This document shows positions 32,458 through 44,341 of a stretch of DNA of 64,000 nt, in pieces; position 1 is the first letter of the stretch; the number at the start of each line of letters is the position of its first letter. Source of the stretch: Dugong dugon (lineage: Eukaryota; Chordata; Mammalia; Sirenia; Dugongidae); NCBI GenBank assembly GCA_030035585.1, contig CM057465.1, positions 4,811,501 through 4,875,500 on the forward strand. The letters run 5' to 3'. The notes beneath the pieces are model-generated. The model was not told where the DNA came from and did not search any database. It worked only from the letters and a program-made list of their open reading frames with translations. Position numbers and translations under genes: made by a program.

Positions 32458-35400
32458 TATTGTTGCTGTTACGTGACTTGGAGCTGGTTCTGACTCGGTG
32501 ACCCTGTGTACAACAGAACAAAACACTGCCCGGCCCAGCGCCATTCTCATGATCATTGTTATGCTTGAGCCCATTGTTGCAGCCACTGTGTCAATCCATC
32601 TCATTGATGGTCTTCTTCTTTTCTGCTGACCCTCTACTTTACCAAGCATCATGTCCTCCTCCAGGGACTCATGCCTCCTGATAACATGCCCAAAGTAATG
32701 AGAAACAAACTCTCGCATCCTCACTTCTAAGGGGCATTCTGGCTGTACTTCTTCCAAGACAGATTTGTTCATTCTTCTGGCAGTCCACAGTATATTCAAT
32801 ATTCGTCGCCAATATCATAATTCGAAGGCATCAGTTCTTCTTTGGTCTTCCTTATTCATTGCCCAGCTTTCAGATGTTTATGAGGCGATTGAAAACATCA
32901 TGGTTTGGGTCACATGCACCTTGGTCTAAAGGTGATATCTTTGTTTTCCAACACTTTAAACAGGTCTTTTACAGCAGACTTGCCCAATGCAATGCATCTT
33001 TTCATTTCTTGACTGCTGCTTCCATGTATGTTGATTGTGGATCCAAGTAAAATGAAATCCTTGACAACTTCAATCTTTTTCCCATTTATCATGATGTTGC
33101 TTACTGGTCCAGTTGTGAGGATTTTTGTTTTCTTTATGTTAAGGTGTAATCCATACTGAATGCTGTAGTCTTTGATCTTCATCAGTAAGTGCTTCAAATC
33201 CTCTTCACTTTCAACAAGCAAGATTGTGTCATCTGCGTAACACAGGTTGTTAATGAGTCTTCCTCCAATCTTGATGCCCTGTTCTTCTTCATATAGTCCA
33301 GCTTCTCGGATTATTTGCTCAGCATTCAGATTGAATAGGTATGGTGAAAAGATACAACCCTGACGCACACCCTTCCTGACTTTAAACCACGCAGTATCTT
33401 CTTGTTCAGTTCGAACAACTGCCTCTTGATCTATATACAGGTTCCTCACAAGCACAATCAAGTGTTCTGGAATTCCCATTCTTCGCATTGTTATTCATAA
33501 TTTGTTATGATCCACACAGTCGAATGTCTTTGCATAGTCAATAAAACACAGGTAAACATCTTTCTGGTATTCTCTGCTTTCAGCCAGGATCCGTCTGACA
33601 TCAGTAGTGATATCCCTGCTTACACGTTCTATTCTGAATCAGGCCTGAATTTCTGATAGCTCTCTGTCAATGTACTACTGCAGCTGCTTTTGAATGATCT
33701 TCAGCAAAATTTTACTTGCATGTGATATTATTGATACTGTTCGATAATTTCCGCTTTCAGTTAGATCGCCTGTCTTGGGAACAGGCATAAATATGGATCT
33801 CTTCTAGTAGGTTGGCTAGGTAGCTGTCTTCCAAATTTCTTGGCATAAATGAGTGATCAGTTCCAGTGCTGCATCCATTTGTTGAAACATCTCAATTGGT
33901 ATTTCATCAATTCCTGGAGCCTTGTTTTTCGCCAGTGCCTTCAGTGCAGCTTAGACTTCTTCTTTCAGTACCATCGGTTCTTGATCATATGTTACCTCCT
34001 GAGATGGCTGAATATTGACCAATTCCTTCTGGTTTAGTGACTGTGTATTCCTTCCATCTTCTTTTGATGCCTCCTGCGTCATTTAATATTTTCCCCATAG
34101 AATCCTTCGATATTCTACTCAAGGCTTGAATTTTTTCTTCAGTTCTTTCAGCTTGACAAATGTCGAGCACGTTCTTCCATTTCAGTTTTCTAACTCGAGG
34201 TCTTTTCATATGTCATTATAACACTTTACTCCGTCTTCTCGAGCTGCCTTTTGAAATCTTCAGTTCAGCTCTTTTACTTCATTATTTCTTCCTTTCGCTT
34301 TAGCTACTCAACGTTCAAGAGCAACTTTCAGAGTCTCTTCTGACATCTATTTTGGTCTTCTCTTTCTTTCCAGTTTTTTTAATGACCTCTTGCTTTCTTC
34401 ATGTATGATGTCCTTTATGTCATTCCACAATTCATCTGATCTTCAGTCATTAGTGTTCAATGCGTCAAATCTATTCTTGAGATGGTCTCTAGATTCAGGT
34501 AGGATACACTCAAGGTCATACTTTGGCTCTCATGGCCTTTTTAAAACTTTCTTCAGCTTCAACTTGAGCTTGCATATGAGCAATTGATGGTTTGTTCCGC
34601 AGTCGTCCCCTGGCCTTGTTCTGACTGAAGATATTGAGATTTTCCATCATCTCTTCATACAGATATAGTTGATTTGATTCTTGCATATTCCACCTGGCAA
34701 GGTCCGTGTGTACAGTTGTCATTATGTGGTTAAAAAAAAGGTATTTCCAGTGAAGAAGTCATTGATCTTGCAAAAGTCTATCCTGCAATCTCTGGCATCA
34801 TATCTGTCACCAGTCATATTTTCCAACTCTGATCCTTCTTCATTGTTTCCAACTTTTGAATTCCAATCACCAGTAATTATCAATGCATACTGATTGCATG
34901 TTTGATCAATTTCAGACTGCAGAAGCTGGTAAAAATCTTCAATTTATTCATCTTTGGTATTAGTGGCTGATGCATAAGTTTGAATAATGCTCGTATCAAC
35001 TGGTCTTCCTTGTAAGCATATAGATATTACCCTATCACTGACAGTGTCGTACTTCAGGATAGATCTTCAAGTGTTCTTTTTGACGAGGAACGCAACACCA
35101 TTCGTCTTCAAGTTGTCATTCCCGGCATAGTAGACCATATGACTGTCTGATTCTAAATGGCCAATACCCGTCCATTTCAGCTCACTAACGCCTAGGATAT
35201 TGATCTTTATGCGTTCCATTTCATTTTTGATGATTTCCAATCTTCCTAGATTCATACTTCATACAGTCCAGGTTCTGCTTATTAATGAATGTTTGCAGCT
35301 GTTTCTTCTCATTTTGAGTCATTCCACATCAGTAAAAGAAGGTCCCGAAAGCTTGACTCCATCTATGTCATTAAGGTCGACTCTACTTTGAGGAAGCAGC

Positions 35401-35650
35401 TCTTCCGCAGTTGTATTTTGAGTGCCATCCAACCTGATGGACTCATATCAGACAATGTTCTGTTGCTATTCATCCGGTTTTCTCTGGTTAATTCTTTTCA
35501 GAAGTAGACCACCGGGTCCTTCTTCCTAGTCTGTGTTAGTCTGGAAGCTCAGCTGAAACCTGTCCTCCATAGGTGACCCTGCCACTATTTGAATACTGGT
35601 GGCACAGCTTCCAGCATCACAGCAACACACAAGCCCCCACCATATGATAA
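32458..35650 (-). mobile_element. RTE (BovB-like) LINE, nearly full length
   Basis: About 3.2 kb, the longest RTE here. Minus-strand order: 5' end ('tatggtgggggcttgtgtgt' region at about 35640), APE-type endonuclease (35067-35255: NLGRLEIIKNEMERIKINIL, GVSELKWTG, NGVAFLVKK), linker, and reverse transcriptase (32910-33488: GVRQGCIFSPYLFN, CYADDTILL with YADD at about 33228-33239, LNIKKTKILTTGP). The C-terminal part is about 32407-32799 (YFGHVIRRHESLEEDMMLG, RPSMRWIDTVAATM). The 3' tail is at the left. Several stops and frameshifts separate these pieces, for example between 33488 and 35067, so it is inactive. Confidence 0.95.
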
Positions 35651-35861
35651 ACTAACAGATGCATGTTATGTACATATGTATGTATTAAAATATAGCTAAG
35701 TTTTTATGTAATGTTTCCAACACCCAAAGACAAGTAAAGATTGGATTTATAAAGACATTGATAATAAAAAGCAGTCATAATGAAAACTTAAAAAAAAAAG
35801 AAAAAAGGTATTTGACTTAACGTCAGAACGAAACCTCGTCATAAGTCAGGGAATACCTGTA
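35651..35861. mobile_element. Tigger-like DNA transposon end (right end only)
   Basis: Read from the right, the end begins CAGGTATTCCCTGACTTATG at 35859 and continues 'acgaggtttcgttctgacg', like the termini of Tigger/pogo elements. A TA follows at 35860-35861, the usual target dinucleotide. The matching left end is not adjacent; the RTE lies there. Confidence 0.55.
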
Positions 35862-36530
35862 CCACTGCTTAAGCCATTCACTTCTTGACAAACGTGGGTT
35901 GTTTCCAGATTTTCACAATTATGAATAAAGCTTGCTATAAATATTCTTGTACGAGATCTTTTTGTACATACCCTTTGATGATCAAATGCCTAGGAGTAGC
36001 CATACTGGATCATAATGTAGGTGTATGTTTCACTTTCTAAGAAACTACCAGAGCTTTTTCCAAAGAGATATGCCATTTTGTGTTCCAACCAATAGTGTCC
36101 GAGAATTCTGGTTGTTCACAGCTCTCAACACTTGGCTTTGTCAATCTTTCAAATATCAGCCATCCTATGGGCTGTGGTTTTGGATTGCATTTCCCTAATG
36201 ACTAAGGACTGACCTAAGCATCTCTTCATGTACGCATTTGCCACTCCCATTGCTTCTCTGGTGAAGACTCTTCAAATCCTGCCCATTTTTTAGTTGGGTT
36301 GTTTGTCTGCTTGCTGAGTTTTGTGAGTTCTTTCTACATTCTAGATACAAGTCTTTCTTGTCATGTATGTGCATTGTGCACATGTTCTCCTAGTCTGGGG
36401 TATCCCTTCTTATCTGAATAGTAGCTCAAACAGCAGAAGTCTGAAATCTTCATGAAGTCCAATTTATAGCTTTTTTTCTGTTGTAGTTAGTGCTTTTTAT
36501 TCCTGTGTAAGAAAGATTTTCTCTTTGTTT
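35862..36530 (-). mobile_element. L1 LINE 3' fragment, old
   Basis: Antisense L1: 'acgtgggttgtttccagatt', 'tatgaataaagcttgctata', 'tttccctaatgactaagga', 'ctggtgaagactcttcaaat', 'gcccattttttagttgggtt', 'agttctttctacattctaga'. Confidence 0.85.
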
Positions 36531-36717
36531 TTTCCTACAGGTTATAAAGTCTTGCCTTGCTGCCTCCTGCTCATCCCTGGAGTGTCTCTTCACTGAGGCT
36601 GAACTGACCGGTCCTGTGGACCCCAGCAGCACCTGGCACAAAGCTCCGTCAGAGCCGCCCCACACCACACCAGCCACATGGCAGATGCACAAACGTCTGC
36701 TGAGTGAACTAATCTGT

Positions 36718-37431
36718 GAGTGAGTGAGGAGGCAAGAGGTGGGGGAGTGGGGGGTGGGAGGGCAGGTGGGTTGGCGAGTGCGTGAGCGGGTCAGTGGTTG
36801 AGTGAGTGGTTGGGTGAGTGAATGAGTGGGTGGGTGCTGTGGATTGAATTGTGTCCCCCAAAAGTATGTGCCAACTTGACTAGGCCATGATTCCCAGTAT
36901 TGTGTAACTGTCCACCATTTTGTCATCTGATGTGATTTTCCTGTATGTTGTGAATCCTACCTCTGTGATGTTAATGAGGCAGGATGAGAGGCAGTTATGT
37001 TAGTGAGGCAAGACTCAATCTACAAGATTAGGTTGTGTCTTAAGTCAGTCTCTTTCAAGATACAAAAGAGAGAAGCAAGCAGAGAGACAGGGGACCCTAA
37101 TACCACCAAGACAGCAGCACCAGGAGCAGTGCATGTCCTTTGGACCTGGGGTTTCTGCTCTGAGAAGCTCCTAGATTGGGGTAAGACTGATAACAAGGCC
37201 CTTCCCCCAGAGCCGAGAGAGAGAGAAAACCTTCCCCTGGAGCTGGCGCCCTGAATTCAGACTTCTAGCCTCCATGACTGTGAGAGAATAAACTTCTGTT
37301 TGTTAAAGCCATCCACTTGTGGTATTTCTGTTACAGCAGCACCAGATAACTAAGACAGTAGGCGAGCGAGCGAGTGGGTGGGTGAGTGGGTGGGTAGGCA
37401 GGTGAATGACGGAGTGAGTGGGTGGGTGGGT
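36718..37431. repeat. GAGT/GGGT minisatellite, split by an LTR
   Basis: gtgagtgagtgagg... (36718-36834) and gcgagcgagtgggtgggtga... (37358-37431) are the same 4-bp-based repeat. The solo LTR at 36835-37357 lies within it. Confidence 0.9.
36830..37362 (+). mobile_element. Solo LTR, ERVL/MaLR-like fossil
   Basis: LTR 36835-37357 starts TGCTGTGGATTGAATTGTGT and ends ACTAAGACA. Flanks GTGGG (36830-36834) and GTAGG (37358-37362) are a 5-bp duplication with one change. Same family as 17105-17620 in opposite orientation. A 'tacaaaagagagaagc' promoter-like block lies mid-element. No internal part remains. Confidence 0.92.
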
Positions 37432-38942
37432 AACAGAAGAATATACCCCCCATGGTGCTTTGTGCCTTTCAAAGTGCTTTCACACCTGTAGTGGACATCA
37501 CCTGTGCTCTCAGCTAAACATCTACCTGCCCTTTATTCAAACAGTGTCCTGAAGGTCCCCGGGAACCACGTCTCCCTGTTCTCACCCTGTGTGGTCCAGG
37601 TGGGCAATTCCCTCCCTTAGCTTCAGCTAAACAGCTTCATCATCCCATTGTCCATAGTGACTAATGTGTTCAGGGTAGAGAGGTAACCCAATGCAGGCAC
37701 AAAAGCCAGGTTCAAGGCTTTCTTTTGCTGCTTCTTGTGAATCAAAGAGAATGTGCACACTCTGGAGCTGTGGTAGCCACTCTGTGGCCACGAGGGAGAA
37801 CCATAGCTGCAGTTCACCATGAAGAGTTGACTACTCATCTCCTCTTACGACAATATAAACTCTGTGATAAAAGGAATTCCAAGGGCTTAGAATACTTCCT
37901 GGCACACAACAGACAATAACATTTGCTGGTGAATAATGATGTCAACATGATGTATAATGATATCATCACACCCAAAGGAGGCTCACGGCCCTAGTGGTTC
38001 AGGGAAGGTCTGGAGAAGAAGATGCCTGAGCTAGCTTTTCAAAAAGAAGTATCAGTCAGCAGACCTTTCTGGCTCTTGTTTGGTGTTGTTTTCAATGGTG
38101 GAGCAGGGGAGACAGAACACACACCCTGACAGGCTAAACAGCTGCATGGGAGGGCAGGGACACGTGTCCAGGTTGGCCCTGGGTGAGGTCTGAAATAAAG
38201 CTGGTCTGAAATAAAGCAAATGAGCACAGAGACGTTCAAGGCAGCCAGGTGGAGTCTGCCCTGCGTGACAGGCCGGGCAGTGGGGGCCGCCACAGGCTGG
38301 AAGCCAGGAGGGGTATAAACAGATTTACAGGAATTACATCCAAAGGTTTCCTCATGAACAGGAACAATTACCTTTAGAAATTCTTCTTATCTCCAAATTT
38401 TAATTTAACTTACTGAAACACAAATTCTAAAAGGCAAGTAGGGCAAACTCAGAACACAGACAATTAAAAAACCCCTCCCACCATCCCAGCATTCCCATTC
38501 CTAAGGAAAACACACATATGCAAGTTAAGGCCTTTTGATAATTAAATAAGATGAGACATTATGCAAATGAAATATATTCAAGTATGCAATGAATTTTAAA
38601 TGACAGAACTACAGAAAACTTAATTGCTATATTAGCATGCTATAAAAACACTAATCATAAATGTAAAACAATGCATGCATATACTTATTTCTAGACTGTC
38701 CTCATGACACGAAAATCAAATGGGTCCTCCCACCGCGTTCGTATGCAAACCCACCTCAATATACCGAAAGAAGAAAGATGAATCTCGAGTTTCGCTTATC
38801 ATTTGTAACCATTATGCTCACTAGCATAAATGTTAAATGTTTAATTGGTTTTCCTTCGGTATGTTTGAAAAACTTATTTAAAAAATGAACCGAAAGCATG
38901 ATTTTCTATACTTCATGCATGGAATTAGAATATTCAACAGTA
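37432..38942. other. Intronic sequence
   Basis: About 1.5 kb. A 15-bp tandem copy 'tctgaaataaagc' occurs at 38189-38218. The AT-rich part, 38.3-38.9 kb, has no recognised family. Confidence 0.5.
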
Positions 38943-39172
38943 TCGTTGCTGTTGTTGTTTGGTGCCAACAAGTGAGGCGGGCAGCGTTTTGTCCTGTTGT
39001 TTAATCACATAGGAGGTGACTGAAAACACCATGGCTTGGGTCAGGCGCACCTTAGTCCTCGAGGTGACAGCTTTGTTTTTTAATACCTCAAAGAGGTCAT
39101 TTGCAGCAGATCTGCCCAATGTATACATCATTTGATTTCTTGACTGCTACTTCCATGAGAATTGATTGTAAA
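38943..39172 (-). mobile_element. RTE LINE fragment, internally deleted
   Basis: Tail 'gttgttgtttggtgccaaca' followed directly by 'gtgactgaaaacaccatggc' and 'tttgatttcttgactgctac': the roughly 400 bp normally between them is missing. Confidence 0.9.
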
Positions 39173-39209
39173 TAGCATTCGCTGTAGTTTAACCATATGT
39201 TCTAGACAA

Positions 39210-40290
39210 GAGTTTTAGTGATTATGCAAAGGCATTCGATTGTGTGGATCATTACAAATTATGGATAACACTGTGAAGAATGGGAATTCCAGACACTTAA
39301 CTGTGCTCATACAGAACCTGTACATAGACCAAGAGGCAGTTGTTTGAACATAACAAGTGGATACTGAGTGGTTTAAAATCAGGAAAGGTATGTGTCAGGG
39401 TTGTATCCCTTCACCATACTTATTCAATCTGTTCGTTGAGTAAATAATCCAAGAAGATGAACTATATGAAGAAGAACGTGGCATCAGGATTGGAGGAAGA
39501 CTCCTTAACAACCTGCGATATGCAGATGATACAACCTTGCTTGCTGAAAGTGAAGAGGACGTGAAGCACTTACTGATAAAGATCAAAGAGTACAGCCTTC
39601 AGTATGGTTTACACCTCAACATAAAGAAAGCAAAAATCCTCACAACTGGACCAATAAGCAACATCATGATAAATGGAGAAAAGGTTGAAGCTGTCAAGGA
39701 TTTCATTCTACTGGAATCTACAATCAACGCCCATGGAAGCAGCAGTCAAGAAATCAAACAATGTACTGCATTGTGCAAACCTGCTGCAAAAGACCTCTTT
39801 AAAGTGTTAAAAAGCAAAGCTGTCTCTTTACCAAGCCATGGTATTTTCAATCGTCTCATATACATGCAAAAGCTGGACAATGAATAAGGAAGACCAAAGA
39901 AGAATTGAAGCCTTTGAATTATATGGTGTTGGCAAAGAATACTGAATATACCATGGACTGCTAGAAAAACAAACAAATCTGTCTTGGAAGAAGTACAGCC
40001 AGAATGCTCCTTGGAAGTGAGGATGGTGAAACTTCGTCCCATGTACTTTGGACATGTTATCAGGAGGGACCAGTCCCTGGAGAAGAACGTCCCAATTGGT
40101 AAAGCAGAGGGTCAGTGAAAAAGAGGAAGAACTTCAATGAGATGGGCTGACACAGTGGCTGCAACAATGGGTTCAGACATAGCAAGGATTGTCAGGATGG
40201 CACAAGACCTGGCAGCATTTTGTTCTGTTGTTCACAGGGTCACTAGGAGTTGGAACCGATTCAACGACACCTAACAACAACAACATCAAC
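39210..40290 (+). mobile_element. RTE LINE, RT region to 3' end
   Basis: Sense RTE from 'gattatgcaaaggcattcga' to 'cacctaacaacaacaacatc'. The frame 39537-39887 gives LAESEEDVKHLLIKIKEYSL and LNIKKAKILTTGPISNIMIN. Just before it, the sequence reads NNLRYADDTTLL in genomic order (gatatgcagatgatacaacc). Stops lie in the upstream RT part. It lies 5' to 5' with the fragment at 38943-39172. Confidence 0.95.
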
Positions 40291-41519
40291 AACAGACTAG
40301 AGTATGTGTTAGTTGTTCATAAACAGCAAGGGCCATGCTCCTCGTCTTTCTTCATTACAGTAGCATTTCGTTTTCATCAGTTAGGAATTCTGCTCCTCAA
40401 CAAACCATCAGAACACTGGTCACGACGAGTCACAAACATACTGGGGAAAAAGTCATTAGCTGGCCAGGCCTGGAAACAGATTCATACTGAAGCACAGCTT
40501 TGGCTATTTGTCTTTTCAAACTGGACAAATTATAAGTTCTTCTCAGATTTGCAATTCAACTCTTAACATCTTGATCCCTTAAAGGAGTAAGGGAACTGGG
40601 ATGAACCATCGCCAGTGGCTGCCTTTCCTGGAGGTGAGACCCCAGAGGGGTCCCTACGGGGACACTAAAGGCAGGTACCATCTACTCCCAGTTCTACAGG
40701 CCCCACGAGGGACAGGGACTTGGGTGTCCCCCTCCCTGCTACTGCCCAGCACCAAACACAGCACCTGAAATGCAGACAGTGCCCTATGGCCGTTTGGTGA
40801 ATGAATGGAAGAGCAAATCAACGACCTCTCAGGAGGCACTCCTGGCTTTGCACGTCCCCTCTCAGAACCCTCGGGATGGAGCCCAAGCAGTGTGCCTGGA
40901 CACAGGCCCCATCCACTGGCCTTGTCCTGGTCCCCAACCTCCCCTGGCTCCCCATCCCCTCCCTCATCCAGGGATCGATCTGCTGGGCCCTAAACCAGCC
41001 AGCTCCCCTGGGTCTTTGCTCATACTTGTCCCACCCCCACCGTGTGGGCCTGGGATCAACAATGCCCCCCTCCTCCCTGAACCCGGATACACCTTTCAAG
41101 ATTCAGCATAAGCACCCACCTCACCAAGAAGCCTGGCCTGGTGCCTTCGGTCCCTCGAGATGCCCCTTAAAGCAAACTCCCCTCTCAGTGGCCTGGGAGA
41201 GGACCAAGAACTGTCCCATTCACCTCTGTCCCTTCTCCCCCCGCTTCCCCAGCTCCTGCTGCCTTTCGAGCCCCACTCACCCCGCAGAATCCAGGTGAAA
41301 AGTCTCCTCTCTGTGAAAGGGAACTTTACCGCGGGAACCACCACAGGCAGAGGAGTCTGTCTCCGCCACGTCCACGCCCGTGTCTGGACCCCACACACCC
41401 CTCCCAGCTGTGTAGCCACCAGAGCACACGGTCACTGCGTCTCTCTGCAACTGCATCCCGACCCACACCTAGGTGTCCGAATGGTGGGCCAGTGTCATGC
41501 TCGTTTCTGTATCCTGAGC
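40291..41519. other. Intronic sequence
   Basis: Pro-rich overlapping frames on both strands at 40.77-41.57 kb reflect C-rich composition. No homologue or splice-bounded exon recognised. Confidence 0.5.
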
Positions 41520-41729
41520 AAGGAATCCATGGGTGGCACAAATGGTTAGGCACTGGACTACTAACCAAAAGGTTCAGGGTTCAAACCCACACAGAAGCAC
41601 CTCAGAAGACAGGCCTGGTGATCAGCTTCCAAAAGGTCACAGCCTTGAAATCCCTAAGGAGCAGTTCTACTACACGCACAGGGGGTCACCATGAGTCGGA
41701 ATCGACTTGACAGCAACGAACCACAACAG
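41520..41729 (+). mobile_element. AfroSINE, long form
   Basis: 'ggcacaaatggttaggcact', 'gttcaaacccacacagaagc', 'gtcaccatgagtcggaatcg', 'acttgacagcaacgaa'. Confidence 0.92.
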
Positions 41730-42656
41730 CATCTTGAGAAAAGGGCCCAGGGACTCAGTGCTGGTTAAACGAGCCACTGTGCTGAGAATGCCTCGGGGCT
41801 CTCTCCCCGCGTCCAGGGGGCCTGGAGCAGGCCGCGCTCTCCCCCAAGGGCTCCCACTTACAGCCAGCAAAACGGAGCCTAGCTGGCACCTGTCCCTTGG
41901 GGTCCCTTTCATGGAGTCCCAAGTCAATCGGTGCACAGCACCCACTAGGATGTCTACACCATGGCTGGACAGACCGGGAGCCAGAGGGAAAGGAACTGCA
42001 CAAAGTGACTGACGTAAGGCTTTCCACCCAGAAGCAGCACGTCCTTACTACATATAAAACTGCAATAAAGAGTCTGACGGGTTCTTCACTCACAACTCCC
42101 GACAATTCATCTGAACGGCACATGACCTGTCTCGGAGGCCATCCAGAAACCAGATACTGACGCTCAGAGTGAAATCCCAAGCAGTTGCAGCGGGTCCCGT
42201 TTTCATTGCGAGCAAATATTTAATCAATAAATATCCACTGTTCAGAGCTACATCTGCATTCAGGGTTACAAGGTACTAAGCTGCAAATTTATTAAGACTC
42301 ATTAGCAAGAAAGAGTCTTTTCCATACTGCAAGTCAGACTCAATTTAGAGTAAATACTTAGAGATCCCTATTGACTTAATTCCAAAAATAATATTTAAAA
42401 GAAAGGAAAAGAGAAGAAAGCTGTCTGTAAACTATTCTGAAAATTTCCATAGGGCCACACTGCCACCACGCACTTCCAATGTCCAGTGGGTTAAGTACAA
42501 GAAGATGTGCTAATGACCACCACACCCATTCTCCATCCCCCACAAGGACTTCAAGATGAGCACCATCAGTGCCAGGCTGGAGGAAGCCCAAGCTCCACCC
42601 CCACCACAGAAACACAAGTTACTTCTAACATCAATTGTATCTTCTAACATCGCTAC
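41730..42656. other. Intronic sequence
   Basis: No recognised element. AT-rich around 42.2-42.45 kb. Confidence 0.5.
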
Positions 42657-42843
42657 TTCTGATGTTAAAAACCAAGCCAAACCCCTTGCTGTGAGTGGAT
42701 TCCAACTCATAATGACCCAACAGGACAGAGTAGAACTGCCCCACAGGGTTCCCAAGGAGCGGCTGGTGGATTCAAACTGCCGACCTTTCGATTAGCAGCC
42801 GAGCTCTTAACCACTGCGCTACCAGGGCCTCTCTAATGTTAAA
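42657..42843 (-). mobile_element. AfroSINE, short form, with target duplication
   Basis: SINE about 42669-42831 ('accaagccaaaccccttgct' to 'taccagggcctc'). Flanks tctgatgttaaa and tctaatgttaaa match at 11 of 12. Confidence 0.94.
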
Positions 42844-43241
42844 GGGAGGGAGCGGAAAAAAACACCCCACCTTGGTCAAACATATTTCCCTGTCATTGAT
42901 TCCTCGGGGTTGAAATAATTTTCTATGTTGGAAACTTTCTATGCCACAGGTTTGAAAATAATACAAAGACTTTTTAAAAAGAATAAAATCACAGACTAAG
43001 AATATAGCTATCATAAATTATTACTTATCCTCATTTCCTGCCAGCCTTGTCAAACCAAGCTTGAAATTAAGCAAAGAATGGAAAACGTCACAATAGCCCA
43101 GGCAAAGGCCTGTGTCACAGTGCAGCAAAGATAGTGTGCAGGTTTGGGCTATAGCTGATGGGTCATAGATCAAGCTAGGTGACATGGTTCATCCCAGCCC
43201 AAGAAAGACAGCACCGGTGAGCCGGCATGAGAGACACTTAC
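42844..43241. other. Intron beside the 71-nt exon
   Basis: No repeat recognised. The donor (GTAAGT on the minus strand) lies at 43236-43241. Confidence 0.55.
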
Positions 43242-43312
43242 AGACAGAAGCTTCCATGTGATTGGGCGGACAGGCTTAGGTATTCCGGACCAGCTCAACT
43301 TCCGCAATTCCT
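43242..43312 (-). CDS. TBC1D22A: TBC1D22A coding exon, start of the TBC domain (71 nt)
   Basis: Minus strand: two bases completing a codon, then 23 codons reading ELRKLSWSGIPKPVRPITWK and LLS. W-S-G-I-P...R...W is the opening signature of TBC domains. It is bounded by acceptor ttgtccctttgtatatccacag and a consensus donor (GTAAGT). The upstream intron is phase 1 and the downstream intron phase 0, so skipping it alone would break the frame. ELRKLSWSGIPKPVRP followed by LLSGYLPAN matches TBC1D22A as I recall it. TBC1D22B differs (CSWPGVPREVRP). Human A, from memory, has Met in RPMTW where this has Ile. The preceding exon (expected ...KFKQLLAGPNTDLE) was not found to the right, so the upstream intron exceeds 20.6 kb. 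Confidence 0.95.
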
Positions 43313-43513
43313 CTGTGGATATACAAAGGGACAAGGAAAAGCAGGGGTTACCAAAGGCAAGTAAACACCCCCCAGTGTCGTTAGAAGGAAGGGGAGCCCC
43401 ATGAAGGAGACGAGAAAGGGGCTAAGTTATGAAAACTTCAGATGCTGACTGCTCTCAATATATGAGCAAAGTTAAGTTACTTACCACTCTATTCAATTTG
43501 CAAAGCTAAAATG
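43313..43513. other. Intron upstream of the 71-nt exon
   Basis: Acceptor-proximal intron. No repeat recognised. Confidence 0.5.
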
Positions 43514-43950
43514 TTACCTCTCACGGACTGAATTGGGTCCCCCAAAAAGAAAGGTGGAAGTCCTAACTCCTATACCTGTAAATAGGACCCTGTTTGGAAA
43601 GAGGGTGGGTCTTCTCTTGTTATGTTAATGAGGTCCTACAGAGTAGGGTGGGGCCCCAACCTAACCCCTTCTGAGCAGTGCCTCATAAAAAGAGCAGAAC
43701 AGACACCCACATCCCACACAAAGGAGAAGACAGAGACCCCAAGAGGACCCATCTACAATCAAAGGAACACCGAGGATCACCAGCGGACGCCGGGAACTAG
43801 CTGAGAGGCCCACAGAGGGAATCAACGCGGCCGAGACCCTAACCGGGACTTCTAGCCTCCAGAGCTGTGAGGCAGTTAAGATTCTGTCCTTTAAAGCCAC
43901 TACTGGTGGGAATTTTTATTACAGCAGCACTAGGTAACTGAGACATTACC
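43514..43950 (+). mobile_element. Solo LTR, MaLR-like fossil
   Basis: LTR 43519-43945, with TTACC at 43514-43518 and 43946-43950 as 5-bp duplication. It carries 'acggactgaattgggtcccc', 'ctgtaaataggaccctgttt', 'cctccagagctgtgag' and the end 'cactaggtaactgagaca'. No internal region. Confidence 0.9.
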
Positions 43951-44341
43951 TGTTTGCATTTACATCTTAGAGAGGAGGTGCTTGTCAAATGCTCAAGTGT
44001 CCCTAGAGCCACTGGGGGGAGGAAAGGCACCATCACCTTCCTCCCTCAAGCAGTGGGTGCCCAAAGGATACCCGCTTCCTCCCAACCCTCCCAAGCTCCC
44101 TCCGTTTCTCCCAACTTCTCTCTCTCTTCCTTTCTCTCTCTCTCTCCTGCACATCTATTCCCCAGCTTCACCACCTAACAACTTTCTTTCTTTCATCCTA
44201 TCTCGTTCTGACCAGCTAAGGTTTAAGAATACCCAGATGGGGTGATTTTCCCAGTGTTGGTTTTTTAAAGGAATTATTTTATGGAGATCAGCTTATCTTT
44301 ATAGAGCGTTAATTAAACATTTGGCTATAGTATACCTACCA
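43951..44341. other. Intronic sequence, CT-rich patch
   Basis: A tctc-rich patch lies at about 44118-44150. Nothing else recognised. Confidence 0.5.

Noticed and set aside
40770-41570. Proline-rich frames on both strands
   Set aside because: C-rich composition; no recognisable domain.
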